A DNA stretch of 64,000 bases from Spiroplasma_E sp902809815 (GTDB taxonomy: Bacteria; Bacillota_I; Bacilli_A; Mycoplasmatales; VBWQ01), in NCBI RefSeq assembly GCF_964030925.1, contig NZ_OZ034992.1, positions 1,674,001 to 1,738,000 of the forward strand. Direction: 5' to 3'. Both the position numbers and the translations under genes were made by a program. Under the pieces are notes generated by a model. The model searched no databases. It saw nothing but the letters and a program-made list of their open reading frames with translations, and had not been told where the DNA came from. The stretch's first letter is position 1. Each line of letters opens with the position of its first letter. Shown here piece after piece: positions 32,243 to 43,298 of this stretch.

Positions 32243-32300
32243 TGTAATACATCCAGTTAATGCCATAAATTTTAAAATTCATCACATATATATTTTCAAT

Positions 32301-33167
32301 TTAAACACCACCTAATGTATAAGCATAAGAATAATCCCAGTTTAAACTTGCTCTATCTAAATTAATCTCAGACATACTATCATCATTTAAATCAACATCA
32401 ACCATACCGTCATCTATACTTTGATAATCATTAACACTACCATTAATTAATCTTGCTCTTTCATGTGTAAATACTTCTTGTAATTCTGTATTATTATTAT
32501 TTGTATTTCCTAACGGTAATAATAAAGTATTAATAATCTCACTTGCTCCGGCAATAATTGTAGGAATAGCAAAATAATTATTAAAATTATTATTAATACC
32601 CATAGCAACACCACTACTAATCAAACATCCACCAGTACCCATATTTGCTATCTTTCTTATATTTTGAAATCTATTAGGGATTAACTCAGTTAAACCACTA
32701 ATAAGATTTGAAATACCATAAGCATTTAATGAAATATAAGTATCTCAATCTACAAATGGAACATCAATTATCGGTTTAACAGTTGTAAATGGTGGATACG
32801 TTGGTTTAGGTGGTTCAGTAGGACATGGTGGTCAAAAACAAGGTTCATCTCTTAATAAAGAAACTGACTTATCTACATACTGAACAAATTTAGCATAATT
32901 TATTAAACCAATTGTTCCTAAACCTAAAAATATCTTTTTATAACTATTAATAACTTTATTTCTAGTAGTTAGTCTTTGATTAATATTCCATATATCAATT
33001 CCTAACTTTTTACTAAATAACAAAAAATTAATAGAACCTAAAATTGGGTTTTTTAAATATTGACCATAATAAGCACTAACTCCTACCATAGCACTTAATG
33101 GACTTAATCCAGTTCTTAAAATTTTAGTTAAAGTATAATTACTAGTTTGTTCTAACTCATTAGGCAT
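32301..33167 (-). CDS. Plectrovirus membrane protein shared with the second prophage
   Basis: 288 residues. N-terminal conserved block (SNYTLTKILRTGLSPLSAM, then AYYGQ, NPILGSINFLLFSKKLGIDIW), a Pro-rich linker (TEPPKPTYPP), and a second conserved block (WDTYISLNAYGISNLISG, TGGCLISSGVAMGI, PTIIAGASEII). Both blocks recur in the same order in the gene at 60032-60859 in an otherwise different prophage. Several hydrophobic segments suggest a membrane protein. Function unknown; a shared role such as superinfection exclusion or host interaction is conjecture. The ATG has AAGGAG upstream. Confidence 0.75.
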
Positions 33168-33231
33168 AAATAAAACTCCTTACTTTATATACTAATAAGG
33201 AACTTATTTATGAATTATAATCTAATCCATT

Positions 33232-33269
33232 GGGGCTTAATGAAAATATATAATCCATATATAAGCCCC
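33232..33269. repeat. Hairpin between plectrovirus genes
   Basis: GGGGCTTA/TAAGCCCC arms with a 22-nt AT-rich loop, in the gap between genes at 32301-33167 and 33281-33394. Could be a transcription pause site or a single-strand replication signal. Confidence 0.6.
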
Positions 33270-33280
33270 TTATTTAATTT

Positions 33281-33394
33281 TTACTTATTTCTTTTATTCT
33301 TTTTTCTTATTCATTCCATTTCATTAGCAACTCTGTAACACATTTCACAACCATATACTCATTCATAAGTTCAATCACTACATTTATGTCTCAT
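33281..33394 (-). CDS. Small plectrovirus Cys-rich protein
   Basis: 37 residues with HKC...CEMCYRV and a basic end. Starts by overlapping the end of the previous zinc-ribbon gene (11-base overlap). Probably a small zinc-binding regulator; too short to classify. Confidence 0.55.
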
Positions 33395-33587
33395 AATTTA
33401 ACTTACTTTCTTGCTGTCTCATTGCCTTACTTAAAGCAATATCTAATATACAATTTGGACAATAATATTTTCTAGTATATAAGTTTTGCAAAACTCTTTT
33501 AGGACAAATAACTTGGTCACAAAGTTTACACATATAAATCGCTAAATGAAATGCTTGTTCACATGAACAATTATCATTATTAGCCAT
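33384..33587 (-). CDS. Small plectrovirus zinc-ribbon protein
   Basis: 67 residues with two Cys pairs, CKLC and CPNC, spaced by about 25 residues, as in zinc ribbons, plus CSC near the N-terminus. TTAGGAG precedes ATG 33587. Likely a viral nucleic-acid-binding or regulatory protein. Confidence 0.65.
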   Translation of the reverse strand: MANNDNCSCEQAFHLAIYMCKLCDQVICPKRVLQNLYTRKYYCPNCILDIALSKAMRQQESKLNYET

Positions 33588-33643
33588 AATTTAATTAACT
33601 CCTAATCTATAATAATTATTTAAAATTACCCTTTTATAAATAA

Positions 33644-33919
33644 CTATTTTCAATTAGAAAGTTTTTTAATATTACCGCTTAAATCAAGTTCAAGTAAATA
33701 AAAATTACCAACTTTTAAATCAACAGTAGATAAGCAATTATTAAAATCACTAGCAAATTCCGGATTATATCATTTATCACGTGTTTGACCAGTTGGCACG
33801 CTTGTTTGTTTATTTATTTCTACAAACTTCAAAACATCAAACTTTAATGTTTGACCTTTATTATTTTTATCGGGAATAATACGCCCTTTTTCAATATTAA
33901 CTAACTGTACTTTAAACAC
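33644..33919 (-). CDS. Plectrovirus early protein, possibly ssDNA-binding
   Basis: 91 residues, beta-rich, no Cys, two UGA Trp. I use GTG 33919; the strong GGAGG at 33934-33938 is 14 bases away and an in-frame AAG codon stands at 33931 where an ATG would give MYFFVFKVQ, so the original start may be mutated. It is the first gene after rep, where filamentous viruses often encode a single-stranded DNA-binding protein. That function is inferred from position only. Confidence 0.55.
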
Positions 33920-34044
33920 AAAAAAATACTTAACCTCCGTAATTCATTAAATTAAAAATTTAATAAGTTAAGCATAGTAGGGTAAACCTATACTTACAAA
34001 ATTATTATAACATAAAAAATAAAAATACAATAAAAAAAACGAAC

Positions 34045-34072
34045 ACTAGTAAGAATTACGGTAATTACTAGT
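34045..34072. repeat. Hairpin downstream of plectrovirus rep
   Basis: ACTAGTAA/TTACTAGT arms with an inner ATTAC/GTAAT pairing. It lies in the 220-base non-coding stretch between rep and the next gene, along with TAGGGTAAACCTA (33978-33990) and an (AT)9-like tract near 34087. Candidate replication origin or terminator. Confidence 0.55.
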
Positions 34073-34221
34073 ATTCATTAACCATTATATATATATATAT
34101 ATACATATACAAGTAAAAATATAGAAAAACTAGTTTTTTCTAATGTAAAACTTTTTTCTTAAAATCTATTTTTTCAACTTTATTACCAAAAATTTTCTCT
34201 GCCCAAGTCAAAACATCTTTA

Positions 34222-35376
34222 GACATATTCCGTAATTAAATTTTTTAAAAGTCAATTAATAATTTTAAAATTTATTTTATAATTTTGTTATTAACAATAA
34301 ATTTAGAAAAGTGTTGATAAAAATGATTTTTGAAAATTTAAAAAAATTAAAAAATGAAGAATTTTACAGATATTTTGGTATAAAACGTTTTCATTTTAAT
34401 GAAATGTTAGAAAAATTAATTGAAATAGAAAAATTAGAAAAAAATAAAGGTCGAAAAAATAAACTTTCAGTAGAAGAAAGATTAATGATGACTTTATTAT
34501 ACTGAAAAGAATATTATACTTTTTTTCAAATGAGTATTAAATCTAAAATGAGCCCATCAAGTTGTTTTCGAAATATTACTTGAGTAGAAAATAAACTTAG
34601 TAACCACAAAGATTACCAATTTTTAAAAGAAAGATATAAATTAAAAATTGATAAAAAACAAGAAAATTCAAATGAATTTCAATTTTATTTAATTGATTCA
34701 ACTGAGATTGAAATTGAAAGACCAACTAAAAAAAACTACAGTTAGAATATTTTTCTGGTAAAAGTTGAATGTATTCTATAAAATTTCAAATTGTATATGT
34801 TTTTTTTAATAAAAAAATTATTGATATTTTTGCTGATAATGGTAAAGTGCATGATTTTCAAATATTAAAAAATTCAAATCTTGAATTTTCAGAAAAAACA
34901 ATAATTATTGGTGATTTAGGATATCAAGGTATACAAAATATTTATAAAAATACAATAATACCAATTAAAAGAACTAAAAATAAAAAATTAACTAAACAAG
35001 AAAGAAAATACAATAAGATTGTATCTAAAATTAGAATTAAAGTTGAACATGTCTTTGCTTGATTGAAAAGATTCAAAATTTTAGTAAATAAATGTAGAAA
35101 ATCTAAATTTAGACTTATGTACTTAAGATTTAACTTACTTTGTGAAATTTTTAATAAAATAAAACCATTAAAATAAAAAAATATTAAAAATATTTTTTTA
35201 AAATTTAAATTTTTATCGAGTTAATATAAAAATATTATTAACAATTTTTTGTTTAAAATGTAAACTCATTTTTTAAACTATTTTTTCAAAAAATATTTAT
35301 TTCTATATTCAATAACACTAAATAGTTTTAAAACAATTTTATTGACAATTAATTAAATTTAATTACGGAATATGTC
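34222..35376 (+). mobile_element. IS5-like element, copy 2
   Basis: 1155 bp with GACATATTCCG.../...CGGAATATGTC ends and a perfect 5-bp target duplication CTTTA (34217-34221 and 35377-35381). Inserted in the 3' part of plectrovirus rep. Confidence 0.93.
34323..35176 (+). CDS. IS5-like transposase, copy 2 (-1 frameshift)
   Basis: First frame 34323-34745, second frame to 35176, joined at the A8C run near 34728-34737. DST, GDLGYQG and KVEHVFAW are present. Differs from copy 1 by an Asp-to-Val and a Val-to-Ile change in VYVFFNKKIIDIF, not at catalytic positions. Confidence 0.83.
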
Positions 35377-36478
35377 CTTTATCTTTTTGAATTAAGTAAC
35401 CTATTTCACTAGTCCGTAAATAATGCTTATGGGACAAAGCACTTAAATATACATATCTTTCGTAATCTTCATATTCTTTAAAATAATCATTTACAACAAT
35501 ACTTTCAATAATACCACCAATCATAACAGTATCACCACTACTATCTCTTTGAGTTTTAAAATAAAATACATTTGTAGCATTAAAACTTGCTTTAATTATA
35601 TCTCCAATTGTCAATTTCTTAATACCACGAACCACAATAGGATTTTTACAATTACGACTAAAAGCATAAGCCTTTACACCTACATCTGTTTGATTTATAG
35701 ATTTAACATCATCTATTGCTTTTGTAACATATTTTCCTAAATATTTAATAACAAATTCATTTGTACCTTTTTTAACTACTTTTAAATCATTAAAACCGTA
35801 AGTTCATCATTCTGCTAACATACTTTTATGTATCTTTCTATTAAAAATTATATGAAAATGAATAGCACCACGAGATTAATATTCATAAACATAAAAATAT
35901 TTTAATTCTCCTAAATGTTCAAAACGTTTAGGGTCATTTCATCATTTCTTTAATTTAATAAAAAATAAACGAATATCTTTTTTTGCTTTTTTAATATCTT
36001 GTATATTATCTTTATAAGTTAAAGTAACAAAACTCAACATTTTACTATCATAAAAATTATGTAATGCTTTTTGAATTAAATTAGTTTTAGTACGAACAGT
36101 ATTATTTCTTAACTTTTGTTTATTACCAAGAATAACATTTACCTTTTTTATTTCCAATATTATTTAAAAATGAAATAGGTAAAACTACATTTTTAACATA
36201 ACAAGCATAAAAAATCTTTTTAACATAAAAAATCTTGCTGAATATCCATATATAAAACTCCGTAATTCTAGTTTTTAAAACTAATTCTATATATTTTAAT
36301 AACAAACAAATCTTAACATAAAAAATTATAAAAGCAAACATAAACAAAAACGATACTTAATTTATTATAAACCAAAAAGAAGAAAATATAAATAATGGTA
36401 TGTTTCTTTTTATAAAAGAATCTTTAATATACTATTTTCAAGTTTTATAAAATATTATCATTTAATTAAATTAAATAA

Positions 36479-37927
36479 TTAAACGTTTCCTAACTCACGA
36501 AAACGAAATGAAGTTTTATTTAGTTTCTTTAACTCTCGTTTATTTAAAATATAAATAATTATTCCGGCAATTAAACCAACTAAAACACAAACGATAGCAA
36601 TAATTAATAAAATTTGAATTCCCTGCAATGAATAATTTCGATGACCATCAACCACATAAGAATTATTTGGCAATTTTCCAATGGCTGAAGCAACATAATT
36701 AAATCAAGCATCTGGAGTAAAAGCAATTCAAGAAATTAATGATATTGTACTAGCATAACTATTTTTTTCCATTGGTAATTCTCCAACTTGAACAAATCTT
36801 AACGTCAATAATGCTCAACCTACACAACCAATAAACATAAAAAGTAAACACATTATAACTTGAAATAAAATTTGAACTGCTTTTGATGAATGTAAAAATC
36901 AAGCATTACCTCAACCAGGGATAACTACATATAAAGAACATGCAATCATTCCAACTAATAATAAAAATATTAAACCCAAAACGTAAGACTTTCACTTATC
37001 AGCTCAACGACCAATTGGACTAGCAACTAAAAATCTTAAACCATATGAACGAATTCCACCAATAATAGTTACTACACCAACAGTAACACCAACTTCTGTT
37101 AAAGCATCTTTCATATAATATGCAAAAGTAGACTGGAACATGTACATTCCAAAAACAAAAATACCACAAAGTCAAACTCGCAAAAATTTCATTGGTTGAA
37201 ATAGTGAAATTATTTTTTCTTTTCAAATAATTTCTGTTTCTTCACGTTTTTTATTAGGAATAAATATTCAAACTAATAATGCCATTATAAGTACCATACC
37301 ACAAATAAAATAAGCAAAAACTAAAAATGGTATTTTTGTAATAAAATCATTTTGACCATACTGATTTTGTAAATTTTTAGTTAAAATTGTTATTCCTGTT
37401 GCAATTCCAGCAATAAAAATTAAACCAAATAATCCCAAAACTGTGCCTTCAAGACCATAAGCAACACCTTGTTGTTCTTTTGTTACATTCTGTGATACTA
37501 ATTTTCAAAGTGGTGCTCAAAAAAGTCCGGCAATCGAAATACCCCATATTGTATAAATAATATACAATTGAATCATTCGTATATTTTTATCCATATTAAG
37601 TTGAATTATTAATGTTCATCATAAACCACATAATCCAGTTATTATAAGTGACACTATCATTATTTTTTTTGCACTAAAACGATCAGTAAGTCAACCGCCT
37701 GGAATTCTAGAAATAAGAGCAACAAAACCATAAATAGCAACAACAAAATCAAACTCATCTTGATTTAAATTAATATACTGATTAAAGTTAGGAATAATAT
37801 ATCGTAAATAAAGTACTCCACTAAAAACAAATAAATCAGATAAAGCTAAAATGCTAATAATCAAAATAGTTTTATTATCCAAGTCGTGCGTAAAACTTTT
37901 TCAACATTTACTTAAAAATATCTTCAT
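36479..37927 (-). CDS. Major facilitator superfamily transporter
   Basis: 482 residues with about 12 membrane helices. Motif A-like loop GGWLTDRFSAKK after helix 2 and a matching GRWADKW in the second half. Its start codon overlaps the stop of the glycerophosphodiesterase gene (TAATG), so both proteins are made together. Import of glycerol-3-phosphate, glycerophosphodiesters or a related polyol phosphate is a fair inference from this coupling, not from the sequence of the carrier itself. Confidence 0.85.
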
Positions 37928-38655
37928 TATTTATTTTTCTGCTTTCATAATAATTTAGGATTATCACTAATATAGCCAGCTACTTGATTACCATAGATTT
38001 CATTTATCTTCACAGCTTCTTCATCACTCTTAAATGTTCATATATTTAACGGTTTTTTTAATTTTTTTAACTTACTAATCATTTCAAAATCTAAAACTAC
38101 GGAAATTGAAGGATGCAAATAATCAAAGTTTTTAATATACCTTTCATTAAAATCATTTTTATTTTCAAATAAATAACCTTTTTTCATAGGATATTTAATT
38201 CTTTTAACAATTTCGTTTAATAACTGGTGATTAAATGAAGAAACAATAATTTCAGCTTTACTTTTTTTTTCTAATTTTTTAATTTCTGAAAAAATAACCA
38301 TTAATTGATTTGAGGTATATTTACGATTAATTTCTTCTTTAATTTCAACATTAATCATTTGATAATTTTTACTTAATTTTTCAATAAAATCATTAAATAA
38401 TGGTGGAATTCATTCTTTATTATTTTTAAAAAATTCCAAATTAATAATTTCTTCATATAATAAACTACTAACCTCACTTTTATTATTGGCAATTCTTTCA
38501 AATGTATCATCATGAAAAATAATTACTTTATTATCTTTTGTTAATCGAATATCAAACTCTACTGCTTGGCAAATTTTCAAAGCATTTTGGAAATCAATGA
38601 TTCGATTTTCACCTTCTGTAGAACGAAATCCACGATGTGCCACTAATAATGCCAT
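37927..38655 (-). CDS. glpQ: Glycerophosphodiester phosphodiesterase
   Basis: 242 residues, no signal peptide, so cytoplasmic. TIM-barrel GDPD family: HRGFRSTEGENR (catalytic His with Glu), VEFDIRLTKD (metal ligands), HDDTFERI (second His), VEIKEE, WTFKSDEEA at the end. Splits glycerophosphodiesters to glycerol-3-phosphate and alcohol; in mollicutes this feeds glycerol metabolism. GGGGGTG precedes ATG 38655. First gene of the pair with the MFS carrier. 38656-38806 before the next gene is AT-rich and empty. Confidence 0.93.
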
Positions 38656-38806
38656 AAAATAAACACCCCCAATATTCCTATACCTAATTATTTTACACTA
38701 GACTTGTTTTGTAATTAAAAAAGTACTTTGTGTTTCCCAAAAATTCAACTATAAAATTTTATTTTTTTAAGTTTAAGTAAAAATTAACAATTAAAAATAA
38801 ATTTAA

Positions 38807-39421
38807 TTAAGGAATAAGTGTCGTTACTGAATTATAATCATAAATATCACTATCTAAATTACTTACAAATAGAATACTATTATTTCATTCAAAGTTTTGT
38901 TCTGCTATTTTTTCACTAAGTAACAATTGTTCAATAGATTTATCTAATAAATTTAATTGATCTAATTCTAAATTATTTAATACATCTTTTATAACTCGTT
39001 CACCACACATATCATCAAAAATTAAATTAGATGACAAATTTTCACTACTTAGTACCGAACTTTGTTCTTCATTAGCCATATATTCAAATTCTATTTCCTC
39101 TAACAACTTATCTACTTCTGTTTCTTGTGTTTCTGAATAAAGTTGTGATTCTAAAACATCTCATGCAATATTTTTTATTTGTTCACTACACATATCATCA
39201 CAATTAAAACTGCTTAAATCAAAATTTTGTTTTAAAGTAGAAACATGACTAGATTGCAATTCTATTTGTTTTTGCTTTTTTTCTTTATTGCGTTGATATC
39301 TTTTTTTATCATATTCTCGTTTTTTTTCTTTTACTTCAGGTCTTTGTTTATATTCTTGTCTTTTTTCTTTATTTTTTTGAAATAAATAAGGTACATTAAT
39401 AACTATACTTTCATTATCCAT
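38807..39421 (-). CDS. Hypothetical protein with duplicated Cys-containing motif
   Basis: 204 residues. A very basic segment (about 15-50, KEKKREYDKKRYQRNKEKK) is followed by an acidic part in which a motif occurs twice: FNCDDMCSEQIKNIA and IFDDMCGERVIKDVL, about 75 residues apart. No membrane segment. TAGGAGGAG precedes ATG 39421; an earlier frame start at 39445 has no ribosome site. The basic-then-acidic layout suggests nucleic-acid contact and dimerisation, but no family is recognised. Monocistronic; 39422-39567 is empty. Confidence 0.6.
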
Positions 39422-39567
39422 ATGTTTTGCTCCTCCTATAAACATAATTAATTAAATTTAATTTAAACTTTTACCACATTTTTTCTATCTATCAAAAATT
39501 ATATTTATTTTTTTTGATAAATAAAACTGTATTATTGCAATTTCTTTCAAATTCTTAATAACTAATT

Positions 39568-40488
39568 TTATCGTTTAGATTTATTGAAAGCAATACCCAA
39601 TGCTTTTGGTGTTTTACTTCATTTTGATGTAAACACTAAAACTAATAAAGATGTTACAAAAGGCAATATATTCCATATATCAGAATTACTTGATATTCAT
39701 TGAGGAATATTTGGTAAAAACGTAATTCTGGCACCTGTTGTTTCAACAATAGCAAATAAGGCAGCACCAATTGTAATCAACGGTACTCTTCATTGTCCAA
39801 AAATTAAAATAGCTAAAGCAATAAAACCATTTCCACTAACTGTCCCACGAAAAGTTTGACTAGCATACATTGGAAAAATACCACCAGCAATTCCTGCTAA
39901 AAAACCAGATAATAATACAGCAACATATCGTTGTTTAATAACATTAATTCCTGCAGCATCAACCGCATTGGGATTTTCACCAGTCGCAACATGATGTAAT
40001 CCTCATTTAGTATATTTTAGAATAATAGCAATACTTACTAAAACTATAATCGCTAAAAATAAATATAAATTAAAAAATTCATTATTACCAATTTTTGGTA
40101 ATTGATAAATATTTGTTAATGAAATAAAACCATTATTCCCTGGTAACTGAACAACAAAAACTGCAATTGCTGCTGCTAAAATATTAATTGCAACGCCAGA
40201 AATAATTTGATCAGATTTTAAAGTAACTGATGCAAAAGCATGGAAACAAGCAAATCCCATTCCCGCTAATCCAGCTACTAATAAAGCAACAATTTGTGAT
40301 CAATTACCTCAATTAACACCTATATTTTTTCCAAATGAAGAAAAAGCAAGTGCACCAATTGTCATCATTCCTTCAATACCAATATTAACAACACCAGCAC
40401 GTTCTGAAATTAATCCAGATAATGCACCAAGTACTAAAACAACAAAAATTAAACTAGAATGTTCAAGAATTATTTTGAGTGCTTCCAT
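39568..40488 (-). CDS. Nucleoside ABC transporter permease (YufQ/NupQ-like)
   Basis: 306 residues with about eight membrane helices. Family blocks GLISERAGVVNIGIEGMM near the N-terminus and GENPNAVDAAGIN in the coupling loop (EAA-like) mark BPD_transp_2 permeases of BmpA-type nucleoside importers. ATG 40488 overlaps the stop of the partner permease gene. It forms the membrane dimer with that partner. Confidence 0.92.
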
Positions 40489-43298
40489 TAACTTTTTCCT
40501 CCTGTTCTTTCGGTTTTTATTTTCATAATTGCTTGTTGTTCATTTTTAAAGATATCAGTAAATTTATTAATAAAAGTTGTTTTTTCAATTTCCGCTTTTT
40601 TAGTAAATTGTTTAGTTAATATATTAATATTACTATTAATTGGGATAATTTGACTTTTTAATTGCTGTTTGTCAATTTTATAATTTTTAATTAAGTCTTT
40701 AACATTATTTTTATAATTAGTTTGAAGTTGATGTTTTGCTAAAATTAATTGTTTTTTTATTTTTTTATCGTCAGTGTTAATTGTTTGATTTTTTAATGAC
40801 TTTAATTCATCACTTAATTCTTGTTTCAATTTATTAATTTCTCGATAAAGATTTAATTTTAAATCTTTTACTCTTGACTTATCTAATATTGCTTTTTGTT
40901 TTTTTAATAATACTATTTCTCGAAGTAAATCTTGCTTATAGTTATAAACATTATTTTCATATTTCATTTTTTCATTAATATACATATTTAAACTTTCACC
41001 ATAAATCGTTTTTATTTCTTGTTGAAAATTATTTCAATTACCAATTTTACCTTTTTTTCAAATTGCATTATATTGTTTATATATATAATGATTTAAAGCT
41101 TTATTTTCTTGGAAAAATTGTGCTCAATTAACACCAACTTTATCATTTTTATTACTAATAACTGCTTGTAACTGTAAGTTGATATCACTATTAACTTTAT
41201 TAATTTCTTGTGAAAGATTTTGTTTTAAATTTTTAAGTACTGACTTATCATCTCATAGTATTTTATTATATTTTCCTTTTAATTGTTCTTTATCAATTTT
41301 ATATTTTTTAATTAATTCCTTAGTTTCAATTTTATAAGTAATTTGAAGTTGACATTTTTTTAAAATTAATTGTTCTTTTAATTTTTTAACATTAGTTTTA
41401 ACTAATTCATTTTTTAATGACTTTAATTGATCACTTAATTCTTGTTTCAATTTATTAATTTCTTGTGAAAGATTTTGTTTTAAATTTTTAAGTACTGACT
41501 TATCATCTCATAGTATTTTATTATATTTTCCTTTTAATTGTTCTTTATCAATTTTATATTTTTTAATTAATTCCTTAGTTTCAATTTTATAAGTAATTTG
41601 AAGTTGACATTTTTTTAAAATTAATTGTTCTTTTAATTTTTTATCATTAGTTTTAACTAATTCATTTTTTAATGACTTTAATTGATCACTTAATTCTTGT
41701 TTCAATTTATTAATTTCTTGTGAAAGATTTTGTTTTAAATTTTTAAGTACTGACTTATCATCTCATAGTATTTTATTATATTTTCCTTTTAATTGTTCTT
41801 TATCAATTTTATATTTTTTAATTAATTCCTTAGTTTCAATTTTATAAGTAATTTGAAGTTGACATTTTTTTAAAATTAATTGTTCTTTTAATTTTTTAAC
41901 ATTAGTTTTAACTAATTCATTTTTTAATGACTTTAATTGATCACTTAATTCTTGTTTCAATTTATTAATTTCTTGTGAAAGATTTTGTTTTAAATTTTTA
42001 ACTTTTGACTCATAATCTGATAATGACTTATTATATTCTATCTTTAAGTGATTAATTTTATTATTTTTTTCTTTAATTAAATCTGATTTTAACTTATTAT
42101 ATTGTCTCTTTATTTTAAAATTTTCAATAAAATGATAGTACATCTTGGCAATAAAACTATTTGTAACTTTTCGTTTTTCTCCATCAAAGGCTATATTTAA
42201 ATAACGAATTAAAAATTTAATTGGCTGTAAACGAGATAATAAAACTGCACAAGCAGCTGAATAAATAATAACACCAAAAATAATATCACCAGTTGCTGTT
42301 GGTAATGTTAATACTGAACCAATTGAACCACCACTCTTAATTAAGCCCCAAAGAAAAGCAGAACCCACAACACCTATTGGATTAATTTGACCAACTAAGG
42401 CAACAGCTATACTATCAAAACCAATAGTTGGTAAATCATCAGTTAAAAAACTAATTGAAGGATTTTTGGCAATATAATAAATAACAGCCATTACTCCTGC
42501 TAATGCTCCTGAAATAACAAATGATGTTATGCAATAATGTTTATGATTAATACCACTATAAACCGCAGCAAATGGATTTAAACCTACTGTTCGAATTTTA
42601 TAACCTAAAGTTGTTTTTTTCAATAAGAATCAAACTGTTATTATTAAAATAATAGAAATTAATAATGGTAGTATACAATTATAACCATTAATACTCATAC
42701 TCATACTATCATGAATAGTTGCTGATGTTCCATGATCAGCATCATATAAATCTTTATTGATTTTAAATAGTCATTTTACTAAATATCAAATTGTTCAATT
42801 TAATAAAATAGAAGTAACAACCTCATGAACATTAAAAAAAACTTTTAATAACACTGTTACCAACGCCACCAATATTGCTGCTAATACTCCAGCAAAAAGC
42901 GCGCTAATTATAGCTAATGGTTGTGATAAGTCATAACGGACACCAATTGCGATAACAACAGCTCCTGCTGCTAACATTTGACCCGCAACTCCAATATTAA
43001 ACATTCCTGAGCGGAAAGAAATAACTAGTGCTAATCCTGCTACAATATAAATTGCTCATCAAACTAAAGTATTATCTCAATTATTAGCTGGCCAACTTGT
43101 AAAAGCATATGTTAATAACAACTGAAAATAAGTAAAAGCATTTTGACCTGAACCAATTATAACAAAACAAGCAATAATTAATCCAAAAATAATGGCAAAA
43201 ATTGAACCCTTAAATTTAGTAAGACTACTATTCATTTCTTTTGAACCAAGATATAAACGACTTCGTCGTTTTAAAAATCATGTTTTTTGTTTAAACAT
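40488..43298 (-). CDS. Nucleoside ABC transporter permease with giant coiled-coil tail
   Basis: 936 residues. Residues 1-385 are an ordinary BPD_transp_2 permease (YufP/NupP-like): FRSGMFNIGVAGQM, VTSILLNW, RTVGLNPFAAVYSGIN coupling loop. From about 400 to the end it is a highly charged coiled coil not found in normal permeases (usual length about 350-400). The coil contains three near-identical 85-residue repeats with core QELSDQLKSLKNELVKTN and later a diverged copy QELSDELKSLKNQTINTD. The frame stays open through all repeats with UGA Trp at each repeat junction. The tail should lie in the cytoplasm. The start overlaps the ATPase gene end by 8 bases, and its stop overlaps the next permease, so it is made as one polypeptide within the operon. 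Confidence 0.88.
41251..42003. repeat. 255-bp tandem repeats inside permease gene
   Basis: Units start at 41251, 41506 and 41761 (exactly 255 bp apart); the last base pairs of a further unit extend to about 41200. Units differ by single bases (for example AACATTAG versus ATCATTAG), so amplification is recent. 255 is a multiple of three, so copy-number change keeps the frame. Confidence 0.93.

Larger units (their letters stand above)
30748..32299 (-). pseudogene. Plectrovirus membrane/coiled-coil protein, broken by IS and frameshift
   Basis: Starts at TTG 32299 or ATG 32287, directly after the 32301 gene. After WILKFMALTGCIT it is split by IS3-family copy 2 (duplication ACA on this strand), resumes as TFSIFLGLIPSIIVLGIVAI and a second membrane segment, then shifts frame in a seven-A run near 30938 into a coiled-coil tail (KVERKRYEKQKLERKFENL) ending at 30748. 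Intact length would be about 140-145 residues. Membrane anchor plus cytoplasmic coil; role unknown. Confidence 0.65.
34140..36249 (-). pseudogene. Plectrovirus replication initiator (HUH Rep), multiply broken
   Basis: Rolling-circle Rep with HUH motif AIHFHIIF, upstream block KMLSFVTLTY and catalytic-Tyr region LGKYVTKAI. Start ATG 36249 behind GGAG. Lesions: frameshift in a T6 run right after MDIQQD, frameshift after GKCYSW near 36120, a TAA between YEY and SRGAIHF near 35877, and IS5-like copy 2 (34222-35376) after QKDK, leaving KDVLTWAEKIFG to the stop at 34140 on the far side. Removing the IS and one TAAAG copy restores QKDKDVLTW. Nicks viral DNA to start replication when intact; dead here. 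Confidence 0.85.

Noticed and set aside
37020..37226. Cys/Trp-rich frame inside the MFS gene
   Set aside because: Out-of-frame shadow of membrane helices.
41251..42003. Regularly spaced repeats, considered as CRISPR
   Set aside because: Units are 255 bp, contiguous and coding in frame; no short repeats with unique spacers, and no cas genes in the window.
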